This document shows, piece after piece, positions 17,775 through 26,387 of a DNA stretch of 64,000 bases. The stretch lies in NCBI GenBank assembly GCA_026003615.1, contig BPHQ01000001.1:248001-312000 (forward strand). The letters are read 5' to 3'. Made by a program: the position numbers and the translations under genes. How positions within the stretch are numbered: position 1 is the stretch's first letter; every line of letters starts with the position of its first letter. The notes under the pieces are model-generated. The model was not told the DNA's origin. It saw nothing but the letters and a program-made list of their open reading frames with translations, and ran no database searches. Source of the stretch: Bellilinea sp. (lineage in GTDB: Bacteria; Chloroflexota; Anaerolineae; Anaerolineales; Anaerolineaceae).

Positions 17775-19314
17775 GCCCTCCAGGTTTTCGCGGGTTACCC
17801 GCATCACCTTCTTGTTAATGGTTTTCTTTGCGCTGGACAAGGCGGTTGCCTTTGTCCGCCAGGTGATTATTGCCCGGCAGTTCGGTCTTTCGGCGGAGCT
17901 GGATTCGTTCAACGTTGCCAATAACCTGCCTGACTTGCTTTTTGCGCTCATCTCCGGCGGGGCGCTGGCAATGGCTTTCATCCCGGTGCTGGCGGAAGAA
18001 ATTACGAAAGGCGGCAGGCAGGCGGCCTGGAATTTGTTTTCCAAAATCGCCAATCTGGCGTTTTTGGTCACTTCCGGGCTGGCGATTCTGGTTGCGCTGT
18101 TTGCCGATCCGATGGTTCGCTGGGAATTGGGCATTGCACCGGGCTTTGAAAGCAGCCAGCAAGATCTGGTCGTCAACCTGATGCGTTTGAACTTAATCGC
18201 CACTCTGATTTTCTCCATCAGCGGATTGGTGATGGCCGGCTTACAGGCTAACCAGCATTTTCTGCTGCCAGCGATGGCTCCGCTTTTGTATAATTTTGGC
18301 CAGATTTTTGGGGCTCTGGTGCTGGCGCCTGAAGATGGCTACCGGCTAGGCGGGGTGGCTTTGCCAGCCTTTGGGTTGGGGGTGCATGGACTGGTGTATG
18401 GAGTAATACTCGGTGCGCTGCTGCATTTGGGAATTCAGGTGCCCGGTTTACTCCGCTACCAGTTCCACTGGAACAGCGGGTTGGGGCTGAACACCGAGCC
18501 GGTGCGCAAAGTGCTGCGCCTGATGGGGCCGCGCTTGATCACGATGATGTTCATTCAGTTGATTTTCATCGTGCGGGATAATCTGGCTTCGCGATTGGAA
18601 GAAGGGGCGGTAACAGCACTCACTTACGGGTGGATGATCTTTCAGGTGCCGGAAACCCTGATTGGTACAACCATTGGAACGGCTTTATTACCCACCCTTT
18701 CGGAGCAATCGGCGCGGCAGGAAGGTGAGGAGTTTTTCGCCAGTATTCAGCGGGCAGTGCGGGTACTGATTGCAGTTACCTTGCCGGTTGCGGTGATTTT
18801 ATCTTTTGGGTTGCGTCCCTTAATCCTGCTGGCATTTGATTTTGATCCTGCCGGAACTGATTTGCTGACGTGGGTTACGCGGGCTTACCTGGCCGGCTTG
18901 ATGGGGCAAAGTTTAGTAGAAGTGGCGGTACGGTCGTTTTATGCTCGCCAGAATGCTCTGATACCTTTATTAGGGGCTGGTTTTACCTTTGCCGCGTATG
19001 TGCTGGTTGGCAGTCAATTGTACCGGCTGGTTGGGGCAGCCGGCATCAGTTTGACCGATTCGATTGCCTTCACGGCAGAAGCGGTCCTCCTATTGCTCAT
19101 CCTCAACCGACGGCTGGTGCGTTCATTGCAGGTAGGGGGTAGCCTGCTGCGCGGTTTGTTGGCCGCAGCAGCGGGCGGTGTAGTGGTCTGGCTGGGAATG
19201 ACCCTTCTGGCGGATTGGAATCCACTGCTCCAAAGCCTGATCTCGCTGGCTGGCGGAGGGCTGGCGGCTATCCCATTCCTTCTACCTGACTTGAGGTTGC
19301 TCCTTAGATTATAA
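17767..19314 (+). CDS. murJ: Lipid II flippase MurJ/MviN
   Basis: 515 aa from a TTG start at 17767 that overlaps the ZIP gene by 8 bases. No Shine-Dalgarno is visible, and the ATG at 17818 would cut into the first helix, so the TTG is preferred but uncertain. About 14 membrane helices are predicted. Family motifs include [40 protein letters not shown] and [12 protein letters not shown]. MurJ moves lipid-linked peptidoglycan precursor, or a related lipid-linked glycan, across the cytoplasmic membrane. Many Anaerolineae have thin or atypical walls, so the cargo might not be classical lipid II. Confidence 0.87.
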   Translation: MDKPSRFSRVTRITFLLMVFFALDKAVAFVRQVIIARQFGLSAELDSFNVANNLPDLLFALISGGALAMAFIPVLAEEITKGGRQAAWNLFSKIANLAFLVTSGLAILVALFADPMVRWELGIAPGFESSQQDLVVNLMRLNLIATLIFSISGLVMAGLQANQHFLLPAMAPLLYNFGQIFGALVLAPEDGYRLGGVALPAFGLGVHGLVYGVILGALLHLGIQVPGLLRYQFHWNSGLGLNTEPVRKVLRLMGPRLITMMFIQLIFIVRDNLASRLEEGAVTALTYGWMIFQVPETLIGTTIGTALLPTLSEQSARQEGEEFFASIQRAVRVLIAVTLPVAVILSFGLRPLILLAFDFDPAGTDLLTWVTRAYLAGLMGQSLVEVAVRSFYARQNALIPLLGAGFTFAAYVLVGSQLYRLVGAAGISLTDSIAFTAEAVLLLLILNRRLVRSLQVGGSLLRGLLAAAAGGVVVWLGMTLLADWNPLLQSLISLAGGGLAAIPFLLPDLRLLLRL

Positions 19315-19327
19315 GGATGAGGTGGGG

Positions 19328-19333
19328 TATAAT
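19328..19333 (+). promoter_or_regulatory. -10 box of a leaderless mRNA (TPR protein)
   Basis: TATAAT 7 bases before the ATG at 19341, with no Shine-Dalgarno. Confidence 0.6.
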
Positions 19334-19340
19334 TGCCCTC

Positions 19341-20435
19341 ATGACGGATAAAGCAACCATCACAGAAAAAATCAGTCAAACGATTGATAACGCGGCAGAA
19401 TTGTCAGCAGAAGAACAGGCCGAAACCAAATCCCGTAAAAAAATCCCCTTTTGGGTATTTCTGGCAGGGGTTCTTCTTCTGCTTGCAGGGGCGGCGATAG
19501 GGGTGTATTGGGGATACCGTGCCGGTATTGAGTTGCGTAAACAAGCCCAGCTGAATCAGGTGGTTATGGAAGCGACCTACCAGTTTCAACTGGGGCTGGT
19601 TGATTTGGAAGCCGGGCGTTATGAAACTGCCCGTAAACGCTTTGAATATGTTATCTCGCTTCAACCAGACTTTCCGGGAGCAGCGGAGAAGTTCGTTGAA
19701 GCCAATATGCTGTATTCGCTGGCCCTGACGCCCACCGCGGCGCCTACCCCAACTTTGGAACCCACCCCTGATTTGCGTGGCGAGGAAGAAATTTTCAATC
19801 AAATTACTCAACACCTGGCGAACAAAGAGTGGGCACAGGCAGTTGAAGCCATTCAACGGTTGCGGGATAAAAATATCAACTACCGTTCAGTTGACGTGGA
19901 CGGGATGTACTACATCGCGCTGCGATTTTTGGGGATTGAGAATGTCAGCCGCGGGGAATTGGAAGTGGGTATTTACAATTTAACGCTGGCGGAAAGATTT
20001 GCTCCGCTGGATGTGGAGGCTCAAAATTATCGAAATTGGGCGCGTATGTACCTCTCAGCAGCCAGTTTTTGGGGTGCAGACTGGGCGAGAGTCGTGCGAT
20101 ATTTCGCTGACTTATATCCGGCTCTGCCCAATTTGCGAGATTCTTCAGGGATGACCGCGGTGGAACGCTACCGTGTGGCTTCCATCCGCTACGGTGACCA
20201 ATTGATGACGCAGGGTTTGTATTGTGATGCAGAACTTCAATACCGGAATGCGTTGACCATCCGCCCCGATCCGACCGCAGAAAGTGCGGTGGCTCAGGCT
20301 GCTGAATACTGCGCTAACCCGCCCGATCAAGAGGAGCCGGAAGAAACCGCTCCCCCCGTTGATGGAACGCCTGCTCCTCCAGCAGGGGAAGAAACTCCGG
20401 TTGAAACTCCAACCGAAACTCCCTCAGGGGGGTAA
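19341..20435 (+). CDS. Membrane-anchored TPR protein
   Basis: 364 aa. The ATG at 19341 is 7 bases after TATAAT; the longer frame from 19317 would place its start inside the promoter. A cytosolic N terminus of about 35 residues is followed by one membrane helix (FWVFLAGVLLLLAGAAIGVY). The exposed part has tetratricopeptide-like helices (FQLGLVDLEAGRYETARKRF...P), a Pro/Thr linker (LTPTAAPTPTLEPTPD), further TPR-like repeats, and an acidic Pro/Thr-rich tail. It probably scaffolds other envelope proteins. It lies just before a CopD-like membrane protein gene on the same strand. No enzymatic function is seen. Confidence 0.7.
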   Translation: MTDKATITEKISQTIDNAAELSAEEQAETKSRKKIPFWVFLAGVLLLLAGAAIGVYWGYRAGIELRKQAQLNQVVMEATYQFQLGLVDLEAGRYETARKRFEYVISLQPDFPGAAEKFVEANMLYSLALTPTAAPTPTLEPTPDLRGEEEIFNQITQHLANKEWAQAVEAIQRLRDKNINYRSVDVDGMYYIALRFLGIENVSRGELEVGIYNLTLAERFAPLDVEAQNYRNWARMYLSAASFWGADWARVVRYFADLYPALPNLRDSSGMTAVERYRVASIRYGDQLMTQGLYCDAELQYRNALTIRPDPTAESAVAQAAEYCANPPDQEEPEETAPPVDGTPAPPAGEETPVETPTETPSGG

Positions 20436-20443
20436 ATAAGTCC

Positions 20444-20962
20444 ATGGAGAATTTACCGCATTGGGGATTGGCACTGGCATACTGGCTGCACATGCTGGCA
20501 ACAGTGACGTGGCTGGGGGGATTGGCAGCCATGGGGATTCTGGTCATTCCGTATGCCAGAAAGATGTTGAATGCGAACGATTACACCCTCTTTTTGGAAA
20601 AGGTGCAAAACCGCCTTCAACAGGTTGGCTGGTTCAGTCTGGTGGTTTTGACCGGGACGGGGATGTTTCAGATGAGTGCTCATCCTGCCTATGAGGGGTT
20701 TTTGGCCATTGAAAACCCCTGGTCGGTAGCAATCCTTGCCAAGCACGGGGTGGTGGTATTGATGATTGCGGTTAGCGCTTACAATACATGGGGGCTCACA
20801 CCTGCTTTACGGCGACTGGCTTTGATGCGCACTGCCGGTAAGGAGCTGCCGCCGGATAACTTGATGCGCTTACAAAAACAGGAAAACCGCCTGTTGCTTT
20901 TGAACGGGGTTTTATCGCTGGTGGTATTGCTACTGACCGCCATAGCGCGTGCCTCTTCATGA
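20444..20962 (+). CDS. CopD-like four-helix membrane protein
   Basis: 172 aa with four hydrophobic segments. The first, AYWLHMLATVTWLGGLAAMG, has the His and GG pattern of CopD and related haem or copper membrane domains. Another conserved His lies in AILAKHGVVVLMI. The gene starts 8 bases after the TPR gene and is probably co-transcribed with it. It is convergent with the glycosyltransferase gene, with only 10 bases between the stops. A role in copper uptake or membrane electron transfer is possible; the sequence does not decide. Confidence 0.65.
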   Translation: MENLPHWGLALAYWLHMLATVTWLGGLAAMGILVIPYARKMLNANDYTLFLEKVQNRLQQVGWFSLVVLTGTGMFQMSAHPAYEGFLAIENPWSVAILAKHGVVVLMIAVSAYNTWGLTPALRRLALMRTAGKELPPDNLMRLQKQENRLLLLNGVLSLVVLLLTAIARASS

Positions 20963-20972
20963 CCCGAATCCC

Positions 20973-22487
20973 TTACGGGCGCGGAGCGGTATAAAAGCGG
21001 TACGGTTCATCCGGGTAATAATGCCAGACCTTGCGTCCCGGAAAGGCTTGCATGACTTGTTGATTTTCTTCATCGGTACGGCTGAAAACAAACACAAAGG
21101 GTGTGTCCAGATAGGGAGAACTGAGTTCTAACAAGGTTGCGTATTCCCGCCAGTTATTCTGGCGGTGAACGAAGACCAGAGCAGGGGTCAAATCGGCTGC
21201 GTTTTGACTCTGGAAGGGCAATAACTGCTCACGGCTGGCACCGTAAAGGTGAATCATCCCTCCTAAGCGGGCCGGCAGATAAAACCACAAATTACATGCC
21301 AGCAACGCCGTGGCAACAGCAGCAACCAGCCCAAACCGCAGGCGGGAAGCCCACCAGCCGACCGTGAATGGGGGATCGGTGCTTAATTTACCTGCCAGCC
21401 ATGCCATGCCAGCCGCCGTCAGAAAAGTAGCACTGATCAGTCCTTCAAAGTAATAACGTGGCCCATATAGTTGCGCACCAATCCAGTAGAGCATGTAAAA
21501 CAGCATCAGGGAAGGGGCAATGGCGAGGATTGTCCACGCTGTTTTCTGACGGCGCAGGGCGATGAGCCCGAACGGCAGAAACAACCAGGAAACTCTTCCC
21601 CAACCAAACAAGTCACTGACACCACTGTGAAGGCTGTGTTTCAGGTTCAACCTTGCCCAGTAAAGATTGTGGCCGCCCTCCTGAACCCCAATACCGGGAC
21701 CAAAGCCAATTTTGTCGTATTCCCACCAGAGAGTGTAGGGGTTGAGCAGGAAGTCACCGGTCACCGCATACTGCCAGACAAAAAGCAAACCCGCCAGCAA
21801 ACCTGCCAGTATTCCTGTATGGAATATCGCCATGCGGACGGCGGGGGAAGATTTGACCAGTCGAAAGATACCTTCGATCAAAAAAGGAAATGCCACCCCG
21901 ACTGCGGTGAGCGGACGGGTGAGTGCCAGCAACCCCAGCGAAAAACCTCCCAGTAAGATGCTGATCCAACGGGATATGGTTGACTGTGGGTTGATAATTT
22001 CTAACCAAGCCATGAGAAAAGCGAGGGTGAGGAAAAATGACCAGATGTGGGAAAGTAAAGTTCCCGCGTTCAGGAGAAAGAACGGCGAAGTCAGAGTTAG
22101 CAAGGCTGCCAGAATCCCAACCACTGGCCGCGTCAATCGGCTGACCAGCCGGTAAGTTAACCAGACACACAAGGCAGCCAGCAGTGGGTTGACCCAGTCG
22201 CGCACGTTCAGGCGGACACCCAGCGAAAGCACTGCCGGCCAACCGGGTGGGTATTTGGAAAAACGTAAGCCGTTGTAATCAACCACAAAGGGGGTTAAAA
22301 AACAACGCGGGCAGGGGGGAGATTCGATGGCGAGCTGATTGCGTGTGTAAAGCGCAGCCTGCCAGGAATAAGCCACTTCGTCTTCAATGTGGGGCACCCC
22401 TTCGTAGATTCTGGTTGTAACCTGATAAACCGCCACAAGAGTGAGCAAAGCCAGAAACAGGGCAATCAGGTGGGGCAGGCGTTTCAT
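20973..22487 (-). CDS. GT-C fold glycosyltransferase, ArnT/PMT-like
   Basis: 504 aa with 10-12 hydrophobic helices. The first extracellular loop contains HIEDEVAYSWQAALY, matching the acidic catalytic motif of GT-C enzymes such as ArnT and protein mannosyltransferases, which use polyprenyl-phosphate sugars as donors. Another loop holds FSKYPPGWP, a motif common in this group. The last ~100 residues form a soluble domain. It is third in an operon after the rodZ-like gene and rimO, 15 bases behind rimO. The acceptor (lipid, glycan or protein) is unknown. Fold assignment is fair. Confidence 0.75.
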   Translation of the reverse strand: MKRLPHLIALFLALLTLVAVYQVTTRIYEGVPHIEDEVAYSWQAALYTRNQLAIESPPCPRCFLTPFVVDYNGLRFSKYPPGWPAVLSLGVRLNVRDWVNPLLAALCVWLTYRLVSRLTRPVVGILAALLTLTSPFFLLNAGTLLSHIWSFFLTLAFLMAWLEIINPQSTISRWISILLGGFSLGLLALTRPLTAVGVAFPFLIEGIFRLVKSSPAVRMAIFHTGILAGLLAGLLFVWQYAVTGDFLLNPYTLWWEYDKIGFGPGIGVQEGGHNLYWARLNLKHSLHSGVSDLFGWGRVSWLFLPFGLIALRRQKTAWTILAIAPSLMLFYMLYWIGAQLYGPRYYFEGLISATFLTAAGMAWLAGKLSTDPPFTVGWWASRLRFGLVAAVATALLACNLWFYLPARLGGMIHLYGASREQLLPFQSQNAADLTPALVFVHRQNNWREYATLLELSSPYLDTPFVFVFSRTDEENQQVMQAFPGRKVWHYYPDEPYRFYTAPRP

Positions 22488-22502
22488 AGAAACTGGTCGA
22501 GA

Positions 22503-23831
22503 TTACTCCCCGATAGGGATGGCGGTTAAATCATGAGGTAAAGCCCCGCTGATCTGCACCGGAACAATACTGCCCACAGGACTCTTCCCTTCAATGAACA
22601 CCAGCCCATCAATTTCGGGTGCATCCCGGTAGGATCGGCCAATAGACAAATTGCGGTCAATTCCTTCTACAAGTACTTCCAGCCGTTTACCGATGAAGGT
22701 CTGATTTCTTTGTAATGAAATTTTTTCCTGTAAGGTCATTAACCGCTCTAAACGCTCTTGTTTGATCTCGGCGGGGACAGGATCACCCAGCGGTTCACTG
22801 GAGGTGCCGGGCTCGAAAGAGAAAGTGAAGGCGCCAACCCGGTCTAATTGAACCTCTTGCAAGAAATCTAAGAGAGTCTGAAACTCCTCTTCCGTCTCCC
22901 CCGGATAGCCCACAATAAATGTGCTGCGGATAGCCAGATCTGGCATGGCGGCACGCATCTTTGCGAGCGTCCGATAGACCCATTCGATGTTGGCCGGGCG
23001 GCGCATCCGTTTGAGGGTAGCGGGGTGAGCATGCTGAAGCGGCATATCCAGATAATGCAACACGCGTGGATTGGATGCCATGATTTCGATTAGACGATCG
23101 GTCACATAACCGGGAAAAGCGTAAAGGATGCGAATCCACGGGATCGAAGTGGATTTCAAGAGGTCTTCCAGCAAATCTGGCAGGCCGTCACGAATACCGA
23201 AGTCATGTCCATAATCGGTGGTGTCCTGAGCAATCAGGATCAGTTCCTGAACACCTTGCCGTTCCAATCGCTGGGCTTCCTGAATAATCGTCTCCTTCGG
23301 GCGGCTGACGAGTGTGCCTTTGATCAGTGGAATGGCGCAAAAAGCACAGGGGCGACGGCAGCCATCCGCAATTTTCAGGTAAGCGCTGCTGCCCTGAACC
23401 GCGGCACGTAAGACCCCTTTTTCATCCCTCCCAATTACCCCTTCTTCCGGAATGTGATACACGGGCTGAGGCGGGGATTGGCGGATTTTCTCGATTACCT
23501 CCAGAATGTCCATCCAGCGGCGGGTGCCCATAATCCCGTCAATACCGGGTACCTGCTCTAAGACCCATTCTCGATACCGCTGGGTCAGGCAGCCGGCGGC
23601 AATGAGCATTTGTCCGTTGCGTTTGCGGCGGGCCAAAGCACGCAGTTCACGGATGGACTCATCGCGGGCTGGCTGGATAAATCCGCAGGTATTGACAATC
23701 AGAACAGATGCCTGAGATGGTTTTTCCGTTGGCTGATAACCGGCGCGTTGGAGTAATTCTGCCATGGAAGTCGAGTCGACCGTATTTTTGGAGCAGCCTA
23801 AGGAAAGCAGATAAAAACTTTTGGATTTCAT
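22503..23831 (-). CDS. rimO: Ribosomal protein S12 methylthiotransferase RimO
   Basis: 442 aa. The N-terminal MTTase domain starts with SLGCSKNTVDS, and NTCGFI and AAGCLTQRY follow. The radical SAM core has CRRPCAFCAIPLIKG, and a TRAM domain is at the C terminus (VEGIDRN..IGRSYRDAPEIDGLVF). RimO adds a methylthio group to an Asp of ribosomal protein S12 using two 4Fe-4S clusters. SRPKETI after the radical SAM motif and the D-type TRAM pattern favour RimO over the tRNA enzyme MiaB. It begins 7 bases after the rodZ-like gene. Confidence 0.93.
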   Translation of the reverse strand: MKSKSFYLLSLGCSKNTVDSTSMAELLQRAGYQPTEKPSQASVLIVNTCGFIQPARDESIRELRALARRKRNGQMLIAAGCLTQRYREWVLEQVPGIDGIMGTRRWMDILEVIEKIRQSPPQPVYHIPEEGVIGRDEKGVLRAAVQGSSAYLKIADGCRRPCAFCAIPLIKGTLVSRPKETIIQEAQRLERQGVQELILIAQDTTDYGHDFGIRDGLPDLLEDLLKSTSIPWIRILYAFPGYVTDRLIEIMASNPRVLHYLDMPLQHAHPATLKRMRRPANIEWVYRTLAKMRAAMPDLAIRSTFIVGYPGETEEEFQTLLDFLQEVQLDRVGAFTFSFEPGTSSEPLGDPVPAEIKQERLERLMTLQEKISLQRNQTFIGKRLEVLVEGIDRNLSIGRSYRDAPEIDGLVFIEGKSPVGSIVPVQISGALPHDLTAIPIGE

Positions 23832-23838
23832 TCAACCT

Positions 23839-25278
23839 CTAAGGGACAAGGGGGGTAACGGTTGGGGTGGGTAATTGGAGCGTAGGCTGGGGTGTAAAGG
23901 TTGGTGGCAGGGTTGGGGCTGGTGTGCTGGTAAACAGCAGGGTTGGGACAACCGTCCCTTCGGCAGTAAAGATTAAGCGAAGCACCTCGCCGGAAGCCCC
24001 TAAATTTCCTAAATTATTCTGGTTATAGACAATTTGAACACCGGCGGCGTTTCCACTGATTAATTCAATGGCTTGTTTGCCGGTGAAGGGGTAGGCGCTG
24101 CCGGGGATGGTGCGCCCTTCAAAGGCCACCCGATTATCCACTACCACCCGCAGCCATACACGTTGATTGGCAATCACATAAACCTGTACCGGGTCAGTGC
24201 TGAGTGGAACCTCGCCAGTAACCTGAACCTCTTCGCCTTCTTCCCCTTCGGGTGGAAGAGCGATGCCATTATTTTGAACAGCAGCCGGGCTGGGTGATGG
24301 TGTGGAGGTCTGGTTATTGATGCCACTTGCGTCGGCTGTATTCAACAAAAGTTCGGAGATTGAGGGGGGTGTTGCTTGGACCTCCTGATCCTGAATACCG
24401 GAAACGCGAGCGGTTCCCCAAATGACAAACACTAACAAGATGAGGAACAGAAAACCACCCACCAGTAAATCGGGGGTCATCCATCGCCGTAGCAAAACCG
24501 AAAGACGGTTTGGAGCGCGCACCGTTGACGAGACGGAAGGACGGGCAGATTCTGTCGCAGCCAGATGTTCCAGCCGACGGCGTTGCAACCCCTCAGCAAA
24601 TTGCAGCAGAACGGTTTCACTGTCGAGATTGAGAAATTCGGCATAGTTTCGCAGCATTCCTCTGCCCTGAACGAGGGAGGGAAGTTGATCCAGACGACCT
24701 TCTTCGATGGTTTGCAAATAACGAGATTTGAGGCGGGTAAATCGTTCAGCATCTTCCAGCGAGATTCCCAGGGCTTCGCGCTGGGTACGGAATTGTCGGC
24801 CGATTTCCGAGAAAATGAAGGTGGAACTTCCCTCTGCTGGCGGAGGAGAAATCGAAGTCTCTTCTGAGTCGGAAACGAATGTGTCCGGGAGGGATGCGCG
24901 AATGTCGCTCACCTCCGCTTGCAATTTTATCTCTGGTGTTTCTTCCACAAGGGTTAATTCAACTTCGCCGGTTGGCGGAGGGGACTTGACCTCTTCGTGA
25001 ACCTCCTCCGGACTTTCCCCTTCTAAAGCTCCTGAAGGCAGGAGGACTTCCTTATCCGGAAAAGCAGCCAGCAAGGGCTGCGGGTCAATGTTGTAGGTGC
25101 CGGCGATTAATCGCAAATAACCGCGTCCCTGAACCGCTGATGGAAGCAGATACATCTCGTCGTTTTCCAATGCGCGGAGGTAAGTGGGATTGATGCGGGT
25201 TGCCTGAGCAAGTTGTTCCAGGCTGATGCCGCGTTCCTCTCGCAGTTGACGCAGGTATTGCCCGATGGTGAGTTTCAT
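23839..25278 (-). CDS. RodZ-like protein with two HTH domains
   Basis: 479 aa. HTH_25-type domain 1 spans residues 1-75 (IGQYLRQLREERGISLEQLA..TRI, GRGYLRLIAG). A long acidic linker follows, then a second copy at about 155-235 (RTQREALGISLEDAERFTRL, GRGMLRNYAEFL). One membrane helix lies at 270-290, then a Thr/Pro/Ser linker, a DUF4115-like beta domain at about 345-440 (VYVIANQRVWLRVVVDNRVAFEG) and a Pro/Thr tail. RodZ links MreB to the membrane in rod-shaped cells; its usual form has one HTH. The ATG is 6 bases after TATAAT. First gene of a three-gene operon. Confidence 0.82.
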   Translation of the reverse strand: MKLTIGQYLRQLREERGISLEQLAQATRINPTYLRALENDEMYLLPSAVQGRGYLRLIAGTYNIDPQPLLAAFPDKEVLLPSGALEGESPEEVHEEVKSPPPTGEVELTLVEETPEIKLQAEVSDIRASLPDTFVSDSEETSISPPPAEGSSTFIFSEIGRQFRTQREALGISLEDAERFTRLKSRYLQTIEEGRLDQLPSLVQGRGMLRNYAEFLNLDSETVLLQFAEGLQRRRLEHLAATESARPSVSSTVRAPNRLSVLLRRWMTPDLLVGGFLFLILLVFVIWGTARVSGIQDQEVQATPPSISELLLNTADASGINNQTSTPSPSPAAVQNNGIALPPEGEEGEEVQVTGEVPLSTDPVQVYVIANQRVWLRVVVDNRVAFEGRTIPGSAYPFTGKQAIELISGNAAGVQIVYNQNNLGNLGASGEVLRLIFTAEGTVVPTLLFTSTPAPTLPPTFTPQPTLQLPTPTVTPLVP

Positions 25279-25284
25279 TGCCGT

Positions 25285-25290
25285 ATTATA
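25285..25290 (-). promoter_or_regulatory. -10 box of a leaderless mRNA (RodZ-like)
   Basis: TATAAT on the minus strand, 6 bases before the ATG at 25278, no Shine-Dalgarno. Confidence 0.6.
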
Positions 25291-25301
25291 CCCTCAATCA
25301 A

Positions 25302-25340
25302 AGACCGGCCTGACGCCGAATTTCTGGCTTTGGCCGGTCT
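25302..25340 (-). terminator. Candidate hairpin after rplI
   Basis: AGACCGGCC (25302-25310) pairs with GGCCGGTCT (25332-25340) across a 21-base loop. On the minus strand it is followed by TTTGATTGAG, a weak T-run, just before the -10 box of the RodZ-like gene. Confidence 0.45.
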
Positions 25341-25366
25341 CGCTTGGTCATTGCTGAGGGCGTTTT

Positions 25367-25873
25367 TTACGCCGCGGAGGATTCCTCAGCCGGGGTTTCA
25401 CTTTCGGCGCCGGGAATCTGCACCATTTCACCTTCGCGATGAACGATGATGCGAATTTCAGGGACGAGATCAACTGTCAGGCGGACGTGAGCAACATGTT
25501 CGCCCAAATTGCGAATCGGCTCACATTCGATCTGATGGCGGTCAACCTCAATTCCCAGATTTTGTTTGATGGCGTCTGCAATCATCTGGGTGGTGATCGA
25601 GCCGTACAGTTTACCCGTTTCACCAGCCTTTGAGGCGAAAGTGAAGTACTTGCCGTTCAATTTTTCGGCGACACTGCTCATTTCGCTGTTCAATTCCTGG
25701 CGGCGGGCAGCCGCTTTGGCGCGGATTTGATCCACCTGTTTGAGCGTGCCGGGGGTAGCCAGCACAGCCAGTCCTTGCGGGATCAAATAATTTCGGCCGT
25801 AACCATCAGCAACTTTTTTAACATCGCCAGCACGGCCCAATTTGTAGACATCTTTAATCAACAAAACTTTCAT
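25367..25873 (-). CDS. rplI: 50S ribosomal protein L9
   Basis: 168 aa. The N-terminal RNA-binding domain is typical: MKVLLIKDVYKLGRAGDVK, then VADGYGRNYLIPQGLA. A long connecting helix and a C-terminal domain (LYGSITTQMIADAI...G) follow. L9 binds 23S rRNA in the large subunit and affects frame maintenance. The length is about 20 residues more than E. coli L9 because of an acidic Ala/Ser tail. AAGGG lies 8 bases before the ATG. Unlike in many bacteria, rpsF, ssb and rpsR are not next to it. Confidence 0.95.
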   Translation of the reverse strand: MKVLLIKDVYKLGRAGDVKKVADGYGRNYLIPQGLAVLATPGTLKQVDQIRAKAAARRQELNSEMSSVAEKLNGKYFTFASKAGETGKLYGSITTQMIADAIKQNLGIEVDRHQIECEPIRNLGEHVAHVRLTVDLVPEIRIIVHREGEMVQIPGAESETPAEESSAA

Positions 25874-25989
25874 GGTTCAAGCCCTTTCATCGAACAATTT
25901 ATGGAGGATTGGCTGAGAGCGAAGGGTACAACGCTCAAAGCCGGTTGATTTTACCAGAGGCTTCTCTTTCCGTCAAATCAAGCCGTGGC

Positions 25990-26358
25990 TTATGATCCAT
26001 TGACATCGGGAATGCGGTTTAGACCGTAACTGCGAATTACCGGTAACACAGAAAGAATACCGGTGTTGGGGAGGTTGAGATCGCCGGTTACTCGCTGTGT
26101 TGCAGCCACCACTTGATCTACCATATCGTCATCTTCCACAATGGTAACCAATGTGCGATTGAGATTTTGGAGGTGTTCCTGGAAGTCCTCCAGACTGGGA
26201 AAGATTGGTAAATCATCGCGCCAGGCTCCTTTGGCGCGAATGCGGGCCAAACCGGTGCTGGGAAAAATGGTTACCCCACCAACACCGGCCTCCTCCCAGG
26301 CGTTCAGCACTTGTTCGAGAAGTTCCGGATTGTGTAAAACAAAGAAAATCATGTACAT
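25990..26358 (-). CDS. PII-like small protein linked to an antiporter
   Basis: 122 aa. The ATG at 26358 has GGAGG 5 bases upstream. The pattern MIFFVLHNPELLEQVLNAWE, then AGVGGVTIFPSTG, and later LVTIVEDDDMVDQVVAAT suggests a ferredoxin-like beta-alpha-beta fold as in PII and related signalling proteins, though classical T-loop residues are not obvious. It follows the CPA2 antiporter gene by 29 bases and is surely co-transcribed, so it may regulate that transporter by binding a nucleotide. Fold and role are inferences. Confidence 0.55.
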   Translation of the reverse strand: MYMIFFVLHNPELLEQVLNAWEEAGVGGVTIFPSTGLARIRAKGAWRDDLPIFPSLEDFQEHLQNLNRTLVTIVEDDDMVDQVVAATQRVTGDLNLPNTGILSVLPVIRSYGLNRIPDVNGS

Positions 26359-26387
26359 GGTTTCCTCCCGTAGTCATTCGGGGATCC

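Noticed and set aside
17253-18218. 321-codon minus-strand open frame
   Set aside because: It lies antisense to the ZIP and murJ genes, has low-complexity composition and no Shine-Dalgarno; it is a shadow frame.
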